Positions 57,480 through 64,000 of a stretch of 64,000 nucleotides of DNA are shown in pieces. The notes beneath the pieces are model-generated. The model saw nothing but the letters and a program-made list of their open reading frames with translations. It was not told the DNA's origin and made no database searches. The stretch covers positions 55,259,231 through 55,323,230 of the forward strand of contig CM028329.1 in the NCBI GenBank assembly GCA_016647705.1, written 5' to 3'. Numbering within the stretch: position 1 is the stretch's first letter; each line of letters opens with the position of its first letter. The DNA is from Eucommia ulmoides. Taxonomy: Eukaryota; Streptophyta; Magnoliopsida; Garryales; Eucommiaceae. The translations under genes were made by a program, and so were the position numbers.

Positions 57480-58340
57480 ATTCGTGATGACCTATACTTT
57501 ATTCAATGCAACTCAATATAGTACACTTTAGTCGGTAACCCCTAATATAGAAGACAATGCACTCACTTTATCATTATACTGTTTTCGTAATATAAAAATA
57601 ATTTATGGACTAAATATATTTATGAAGCAAGACATTTCAAAATAGAATATAACCACATAATAAGCAGTAGCAAAATTCCACGAATATCATTATGATAAAA
57701 TAATTTAACTTAAGTCAACTGAATATAAATCAACCAATCAAATTACTTTTATATAATAAAATATCCGGAACATATTTTCCTACTAACTATAAGATCGTTT
57801 CACCTCACGATTTGGAGTTATGACGGTACCGTAACATGTATAACTGTGCAATCTAAGGTTGCTATCAGTATTAGGGTCATTCAATATCTTCAATGGTAAT
57901 AGCCAACATGATGATATAAACTACCATATCAACAACATATTCAATTACTTGTAGGACTTACCCTCCTGTCATGTCACAATACAACGTCCTACAGGACATG
58001 CCCTCCTGTAAAAACTAATATCTTGCAGAATATGCCTTCCTAACGAGACAACTATGACATAGCAGGATAATAAAATCTATTTTTCACTTTTAAAATTTTA
58101 CTTAATCCATTTAACATCATAAAATTGTCCATTTTCAGCAAAACATTTTTTTTTCCTAATTTAATACAAAAATAAAATTTGATAATTTATATAGAAGTCA
58201 GTAAACATCTTTAAATCAATTTTTATTTTAAAACAGATAAATACTAAAATATAGTCTACTTCCAAATTTTAAAAGCGTTCCCATTTTATCCAACCCGACT
58301 GGTCGAATTCCACATGGGTTCTATAAGAATAAAATGGAAG
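57480..58340 (-). repeat. Del/Tekay LTR fragment in antisense
   Basis: Reverse-complement matches to the middle of the LTR at 18920-20955: GTATAATGATAAAG/GAAGACAGT-type blocks near 57580, GATCGTTTCACCTCACGAT at 57793-57811, GTACCGTAAC, and CCTACAGGACATGCCCTCCTG near 57990-58010. Shows that DNA of the same LTR superfamily forms the interior here. Confidence 0.7.
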
Positions 58341-58465
58341 GTTTCCTCAAACAATTTGGTGCAATAAAAAGACTTAGAATTGCGAGGAATAAGAAGACAG
58401 GAAACTCGTAGTATTTTAGCTTAATTGAATTTGAATCTTTCCATATCAACATATATATATATATA

Positions 58466-60722
58466 TGTTGGCTTAGTGAGCTACCCAAGAGGGGGGCTGA
58501 ATTGGGTAGTGATAAAATTCAATCCAAATTATAATACTTCAAAAATTTAAATAATTAATTTAATTCTAAATTAATTATTATCTATTTATAGCAGCGGAAA
58601 TATATTATCAACTAGATGCACACCAAACAACAATATGTAAGTAAAGTAAATAAAGTAGCACATCACGATATATCCTGATTCACCAAGTTACTCTTGGTTA
58701 ATCTAGTCCTCCGAGCCTCACGGAGGTTTGCACCCACTAATTACTAAGATTCCTTTAAACAGGTAGGAACCAAACCTTTACACAATGATTTTTTTCACAT
58801 GCTTAGAATCAACCTTTACAAATTCATTTTCCTAAGCTCATGAATAACCTTATCTTTTCACAGGCTAAAGGTTAATCTAATTCTATTACAGGGAGAATCA
58901 CAACCTAATTCCTTTTATACCTTAGCCTTAAGAATTAAACCTCACAGAAACACTCCAACTATCATTTTTCCAGGTAAGGATAGAACCTTTATAAATTTGA
59001 TTATAATCAGGAAGAATCACACCTAAGCTCTTTTCAACGGGAAAAGAGTAACCTAACCTTTTTGTACTTAGGTAAAGATCAAACCTCAATCTCTTTACAG
59101 GAAGAGATCGAAACCCAAAGCTACCCCTGATTAGATATTCCCAATAATATCTAATCCGCACACAACTAATCAATTACAGAATTGATAAGATTTTTTCTAC
59201 TCAAAACTTTTACCACCCCAGATTAATTAATACTCAATTAATGTCCTGATACTAGTGATAGAAATAAAGTAAGAAAACAAAATCTGATTATAATAAAGAA
59301 TGAGGGTAGCCCAATTAAGTAAGTAATCAGATTAACACAAATCATTTTTAAAAGATTTTTATACTTTCAAAGTTCAAAAATGATTTCTCAAAAAGATCAA
59401 TTCACCAAGCAAATAATAATAATAATAATAAAATACTTAATTAAAGAATAAGTTTGGAACGATCTTACTAGGAAAACACCGAATAGATTGCACGTAGTAT
59501 CGCAAGACAGCTTTGATCAGTGACGCTAAATCAAATAGCACTTTAACTCAAGAACTTCTCAATAAATGATCTCACAATTGATCTCTCAAAATAATATCAG
59601 AATGATGACTCTTAGAAAAACTTAGGAACTAAATAGTTCTTAATATTGTGTGTATTATCCTCTTGTTATGTGAAATCCACAAGTCTATATATAAGAAATT
59701 AGAACAAGCCTTCTAACGGCTAGTTTTCAAATAATAACTATCTAAAAAGTACTTATAGACCCCATATATTATTATGATTAAATCCTGGTATAATTCACTC
59801 AATAATATCTTTTAGAATATTCAATTAAGTCCCTTAGACATTTTCTCAAACTCGATTAGATAAGATAAAAAGAATTATATGTACCAAATTGAGAGATATC
59901 AAGAATACTTGAACCATATCTATAGGGATATTTAAATATTAATTAAATAGCTCAAAATATATCAAATCCTTAAGATATCTTGCATATCTTAACCATAAAC
60001 AGCTAGTAACGGCTACTGTTTGATTAGAATCATCGAAATCCTCTAAACCTGAAACAGACCATCAGTCGACCGACCAAGACCTATCAGTCAACCGCCCATC
60101 CATCACCAGTTGACCGGACGATTCAGCAAGTTTCACAGGTTGACTTGTCTGTCGACTAGAAGATCCAGAGAGTTTATCCTCCAAGTACAGGTCGACTTAC
60201 CTGTCGACCGAACATTTCAGGGACTTTGGCTCATTTTCATAAGTCGACCGCTACTCTTCCATAAGTCGACCAAGCCCTGCTAGAACTTGTTCCTCAATTC
60301 ATTTTTCATTCAATTTCTTCGACATTTTCGCCCCTTTAACCGATTTCTTTTCTCGGTTAGCTCTACTAAATTCTTAAATTCAATTTTAATCAATTATCTT
60401 TCTTCAATTACACATAGGAGTAAATAATTTAACTAATTGAGATCCTATAAAAAACACACATATTTGTAAAAAATATTTTATGTCGTATGTAATCTTAATC
60501 AAGAATCATTAAGAGTAAAACTTGAGTTATTTTCCCTAGATTCTTCAATTTCTCCAAACTCTTAGTATCCGTCATCTTTGTTAATCTTTTTAGTATTTAA
60601 CATCCATTTCAATTTCCTCAAGATAATATTTTCATTGGAACTTATAAACTGAAGCACTCAATAAAATCGTTAATTTCATAAAAAATATCAACATTTAATT
60701 GTTCATCAAAATCTTAGAATCA
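58466..60722 (+). mobile_element. Probable solo LTR or LTR-bearing fragment
   Basis: Begins TGTTGGCTTAGTGAGCTACC, followed by AAGAGGGGGGCTGAATTGGG and a GCAGCGGAAA block, a signature I associate with LTR starts of certain plant retrotransposons. A plausible CA end lies at 60722. Both ends abut (AT)n tracts, so the target duplication is uninformative. It contains a block of repeated lead-in phrases such as CAGGTAAGGATAGAACC and TTACAGGAAGAGATCGAAACC (58740-59120) and a GTCGAC-rich block (60050-60290). No coding domain. Confidence 0.4.
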
Positions 60723-60861
60723 AATATATATATATATATATATATATATTGAATTAATGAGTTATATGAAAATTATTATTTAAGTATTACTTCACTTATT
60801 ATGAGTAATGAGTATCATAACCCAAGTTTAGGATGGTCGCAAACCTTACTCTGATACCACT

Positions 60862-61805
60862 TTGTAACAACCCAGATTTTCAAGGCTGCCACGTGATTTC
60901 TCCCATTAGAGAATTAAAGCTAAAACCAAATGATCAATATTTCATTTTATAAAAATCCAAAAAAATTTACAACTATGACGATAATTATAATTATCGATTA
61001 ATCGAGTTGATTTTACATCTGTAAATAATAAATACAATTAATATAAATTAAATAGAAATTCATGTAAAATTCCAAATTTATTTTTATTCTTACCGGTCCT
61101 GCAATTAAAACTATGGGGTTGTGAACCAACGCTCAGTAAAATTTCAACCCCTCTAATACGTGTATCTAATTAATAAAACAATTAAACATTTAGGCACGTA
61201 TCACATAATTTTCACATAATCATAATTATTTCATGTGAACTAACAATTATAATTCAACCACAATAATAACATAAATATCACAATAGAGAGATTAAATACA
61301 TATATTAAAAGAGTTATAAATTCTACCTGAAATTCGAACCGAATTATTCTATTTTCGCTCAAAACAACATTCCAAATGCCTCTCCTGAACTTTGCTTATT
61401 ATATATGCTTAACATATATACTGACCGCCTAATTCATTTCCTTTAACAAACTCATAGTCCAATTCAAAGCTCATGGCTCAAATTGTGCCTATAGTTCTTT
61501 AACATATGTAAAGTTTGTCAAACCCTTTTTATGTTTGTTCTAAATTATATGGGAAACAAGTAAAAATGGATATTTTTTGGGACACGTGTCAAAGCCTACA
61601 TATATATTTTATATATATGTATGGTCGATTTTGTTTCCCTTCGTTACGAAGGAAACAATTTCAGTCACTTTATTTATTTATTTATTTACACTAATTATCC
61701 CTCTTAAAATAAAGAAAATATTAATTTTATCCTAAAATTCTTAAAATTATATTTTAAACAATACAATAGTCTCAAATATTTAAAAGTCAAATTAAAATTT
61801 ATATT
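60862..61805 (-). repeat. 5' LTR of the minus-strand Gypsy derivative, interrupted
   Basis: Partner of 56274-57305. Homology runs to AGTCAAATTAAAATTTA near 61800, where the Mutator-like element begins. Confidence 0.78.
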
Positions 61806-62180
61806 TAGGGAAAAATATATTTTTAACCCTCTAGGTATTGACACATTTCTACATAATCCCTTTCTATTTGAACGTTTCATTTTAAATGCTCTACATATCA
61901 TCATATTTTTAAATAGTCATTTTGTCAAAAAATTCATCAAATCTAACGGATTAGAGGGGTAAAATAGTCTTTTTACATATTTTTAATTTTTTTATGATTT
62001 ATTTTTCTCTCTCTCTCTTCCTCTTCCTCCTCCCCTCTTCCTCTCTCCCTCTCTTTCTCTCTCTCGCTCAACTTTCTCTCCCTCCCTTCCTATGAAAACA
62101 CCCCCTTAGCAGGGGGTGTTCCCCTGTTGCATGGGGTGAAACACCCCATGCAAAACACCCCTGTTAATGGGGTGAAAAGG
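61806..62180 (+). mobile_element. Second member of the Mutator-like family of 42081, partial
   Basis: Starts GGGAAAAATATATTTTTAACC and follows 42081 in order: the CCTCTAGGTATTGACA block, GAACGTTTCATTTTAAA, TAGTCATTTTGTCAAAAAAT, CT-rich tract (62005-62090) and the CACCCC/GGGGTG palindromes (62095-62175). I could not find the inverted right end, so it is truncated or too diverged to see. Confidence 0.72.
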
Positions 62181-62931
62181 AAAAATGATTTTTTTTTTTT
62201 TTATTTTAAAAATCCAAAAAACCCAACATGAATCAAAACCCTAATAGCAAAAGTTTAAAAAAAAAAAAAAAATGGCATCTGAAAAACCGAAAAAGCAGAC
62301 AAAGATCAAAACCAAAATTGCAAAAATGCCTTCAAAATGAAAAAAACAAATCCTATTTTTTTGGAGTTTTTGAAGATCCAAATGAAGAACAAAAAATGTT
62401 ACGTTAAAGATTTGAACTTTTTAAGACCTGGGTTTCCTGGAAGGTTCCCCTTCTTCTTCTTCACTGTAGGCAGATTTTGCGTGTGAGGAGCAAAATACTG
62501 ATGTTGCAGTAACATGTTGCAGCATCGATGTGCATTGTTGCATAAGGAAACATCAGTAGTCAAATTGGAGAAGCTCTCCTCCACCACAACTGGGTTTTGT
62601 TTTTGGATTATCACACCTTTCATCATCACCCTCAGATCTTTAACTTTTGTGTATTTGATGAGAGATCTAAAGACAAAACCAAAACCTAGAAAAAGCTAAA
62701 AAGTTGGTGAAAAATAGACACGGAGAGGTAGAGAGAGAAAATCCTGTTTCACTCCAAACATTTTGTTTGAACTCCATAAACATGCTTGAATCACTGGTTG
62801 ATGGTGTTTCTTCACTGTTTCGCATCAACCCAACCGACAATACATGATTGTTTGAAAGAACGAAATAAAAAAACACAGACTTTTCCAGATTCCTTATCTC
62901 CTTCGCTTCATGCTTGAATACAACAGCACGA

Positions 62932-63013
<82 letters not shown>

Positions 63014-63375
63014 TAAGGAGGAAGGATCGTCCACCACACCCACACAAAAGCCCACAACCCTATGGCTAACCCTGACGTGTGCTTCCTGTCTTTTCCTTTG
63101 TTCTTTTCTTCTTCTCAACCCAAAGGAAAAGAAAAATCTTACATTGATTTTTCTCTTCCATTTTTTCTTCTAACTAGTAAAGTGTCAATTTTTACTGATT
63201 AACAGTATATAAATAGCACCACCTTTCACCTCTGTTGTAAAAAGTTGAGTTTGATTTGTAGAGAGAAATATATATAGAGAGAAAGTTATGTAGTTGAGGC
63301 CATGCATGTATTACTGTTGAACTCAAATATATCCATAATTAGCTTTTCCTTTGCACCTTTGTAAAGAATGATTCA
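62181..63375. other. No gene seen; contains a (CA)n(GA)n microsatellite
   Basis: A (CA)n tract at about 62935-62970 runs into (GA)n to about 63011. The remaining sequence has short frames on both strands with no family signature. T- and A-runs occur at 62188-62210 and 62258-62272. Confidence 0.55.
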
Positions 63376-63541
63376 TGTTGAGAAAATTGAGAAGTATTAT
63401 ATTGATAGTATGAATGGATACTAGAATACATATGAAGAAGAGATTAAAAGATACAACATTTATACAGGTATTTGTAGGAAAATGGGGCTAGGGTTATGCC
63501 CTAATGTGCTTAAGTGGGCTAGGCCCATTATCACATTAACA
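63376..63541 (-). repeat. 3' LTR of the right-edge Copia element
   Basis: 166 bp bounded by TGTT...AACA. Contains CCCTAGCCCC and a polypyrimidine end. Confidence 0.82.
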
Positions 63542-63554
63542 TCCCCCCCAAAAC

Positions 63555-64000
63555 TCAAGGCGGTAAGTGGGAGGTGAACTTGAGTTTGGAAACTAAAGAG
63601 TGAAAGCATCCAGGTGGATGGACCTTAGTGAAAATATCTGTTGTCTGATCGGTTGAACTGACAGATTGTAGACGGACCGTATTCTGGAGAATGTGATGAC
63701 GGATGAAGTGACAATCAGTCTCGATATGTTTTGTATGCTCGTGGAATACATCATTGTGAGTGATCTGAATAGCATTCATGTTGTCACAATGTAGGGTAGT
63801 GGCAGCAAGAGAAGAGATATCCATGGCAATGAGGAGCCATCGAAGCCAGAGAAGTTCTTGAGTTGCATCATCCATGGCACGATATTCAGTTTCAATACTG
63901 GAGCGAGCAACTATACATTGTTTCTTACTACGCCAGAAAATGAGAAAATTACCTAAAAAGAAATAGTAACCTGTGGTTGAACATCTGTCGATGGGGTCTC
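63555..64000 (-). CDS. Copia RNase H end (fossil, partial)
   Basis: Minus-strand frames show ATQELLWLRWLLIAMDI, LHCDNMNAIQITHNDVFHEH, TKHIETDCHFIRHHI and TTDIFTKVHPPGCFHSLVSK. These are the standard closing blocks of Copia RNase H, which degrades the RNA strand during reverse transcription. The frame beyond 63875 (IFWRSKKQCIVARSS) continues the same domain upstream. Confidence 0.88.
   Translation of the reverse strand, partial: DPIDRCSTTGYYFFLGNFLIFWRSKKQCIVARSSIETEYRAMDDATQELLWLRWLLIAMDISSLAATTLHCDNMNAIQITHNDVFHEHTKHIETDCHFIRHHILQNTVRLQSVSSTDQTTDIFTKVHPPGCFHSLVSKLKFTSHLPP

Larger units (their letters stand above)
56274..61805 (-). mobile_element. Rearranged minus-strand Gypsy derivative
   Basis: 3' LTR at 56274-57305 (on the minus strand TGTAATACCCC to GTTGTTACA). 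GAGGACGAAATTT and a purine tract lie on the minus strand just inside it (57306-57345). A tRNA-Met-type primer site TGGTATCAGAGT lies on the minus strand at 60847-60858, next to the 5' LTR that starts at 60862 and is cut near 61805 by a Mutator-like element. The interior lacks recognisable gag-pol. It holds a piece of Del-type LTR in antisense and a second LTR-like insertion (58466-60722), so it is rearranged and non-autonomous. Confidence 0.7.
63376..64000 (-). mobile_element. Ty1/Copia retrotransposon, 3' end, minus strand, running off the right edge
   Basis: The 3' LTR (63376-63541, 166 bp) reads TGTTAATGTGATAATGGGCC to CTCAACA on the minus strand, preceded by the purine tract TTTTGGGGGGGA. 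Upstream on the same strand is the end of Copia RNase H (63555 to the window edge). The short LTR fits small Copia lineages. The 5' LTR lies outside the window, so age and target duplication cannot be checked. Confidence 0.88.

Noticed and set aside
58928-59173. Minus-strand open frame of 81 residues
   Set aside because: It crosses repeated GGAAGAGATCGAAACC-like phrases in a probable LTR. It has no recognised domain.
62894-63173. Open frames across the (CA)n(GA)n tract
   Set aside because: They are driven by the microsatellite and have no family signature.
1-64000. tRNA, rRNA or other structural RNA genes
   Set aside because: I looked for tRNA-like cloverleaf blocks and rRNA-like sequence on both strands and saw none. 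The only tRNA-related words are retrotransposon primer sites. A dedicated scan (tRNAscan-SE, Rfam) would be decisive.

Overview
This is plant nuclear DNA, most likely from a eudicot. It is very AT-rich, crowded with LTR retrotransposons of Ty1/Copia and Ty3/Gypsy type, and carries an L1-type LINE with a C-terminal RNase H domain, Mutator-like, Harbinger-like and hAT-like DNA elements, and two copies of a class I cytosolic small heat shock protein gene. I see no bacterial, viral or organellar system and no defence or biosynthetic cluster. The only host gene that looks whole is the sHSP at 40777-41238. Its partner at 5421-5883 is frameshifted.

Layout. 1-3226: a minus-strand Copia element whose pol runs off the left edge. 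3290-3665: remnant of an LTR family seen again at 17546-18802. 3720-8561: sHSP copy 1 with its promoter, flanked by inverted, related Mutator-like arms. 8844-12754: a minus-strand element with 0.53 kb LTRs and no recognisable pol (LARD-like), with a foldback Harbinger-like MITE inside. About 12985-39412: one L1-type LINE cut into six pieces by five insertions. These are an hAT-like element, a solo Del/Tekay-type LTR, a second solo LTR, a Del/Tekay Gypsy element, and a gag-only Tat/Athila-type Gypsy element that holds a second copy of its own family. Most of these insertions have matching target duplications. 40254-40359: three hairpins. 40431-41530: sHSP copy 2. 42081-52793: a Mutator-like element with a 9-bp target duplication, split by a chromodomain Gypsy element (42599-52559, target duplication GTTGA), probably the youngest insertion here. 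53205-53879: a second Harbinger-like MITE. 53970-54649: decayed coding-like sequence. 56274-61805: a rearranged minus-strand Gypsy derivative. 61806-62180: a second member of the Mutator-like family. 63376-64000: the 3' end of another minus-strand Copia element.

How it fits together. The two sHSP copies share promoter, coding region and 3' flank, and the homology resumes beyond later insertions (8570-8840 matches 42055-42071 plus 52803-52990). This fits an old tandem duplication of a small host segment whose copies were pushed about 35 kb apart by nested transposons. The heat-shock elements and TATA box are kept in both copies, but only copy 2 keeps an open reading frame. Everything else is transposon or transposon-derived DNA, simple repeats, or AT-rich sequence in which I see no gene. 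Divergences and ages were judged by eye, not computed.
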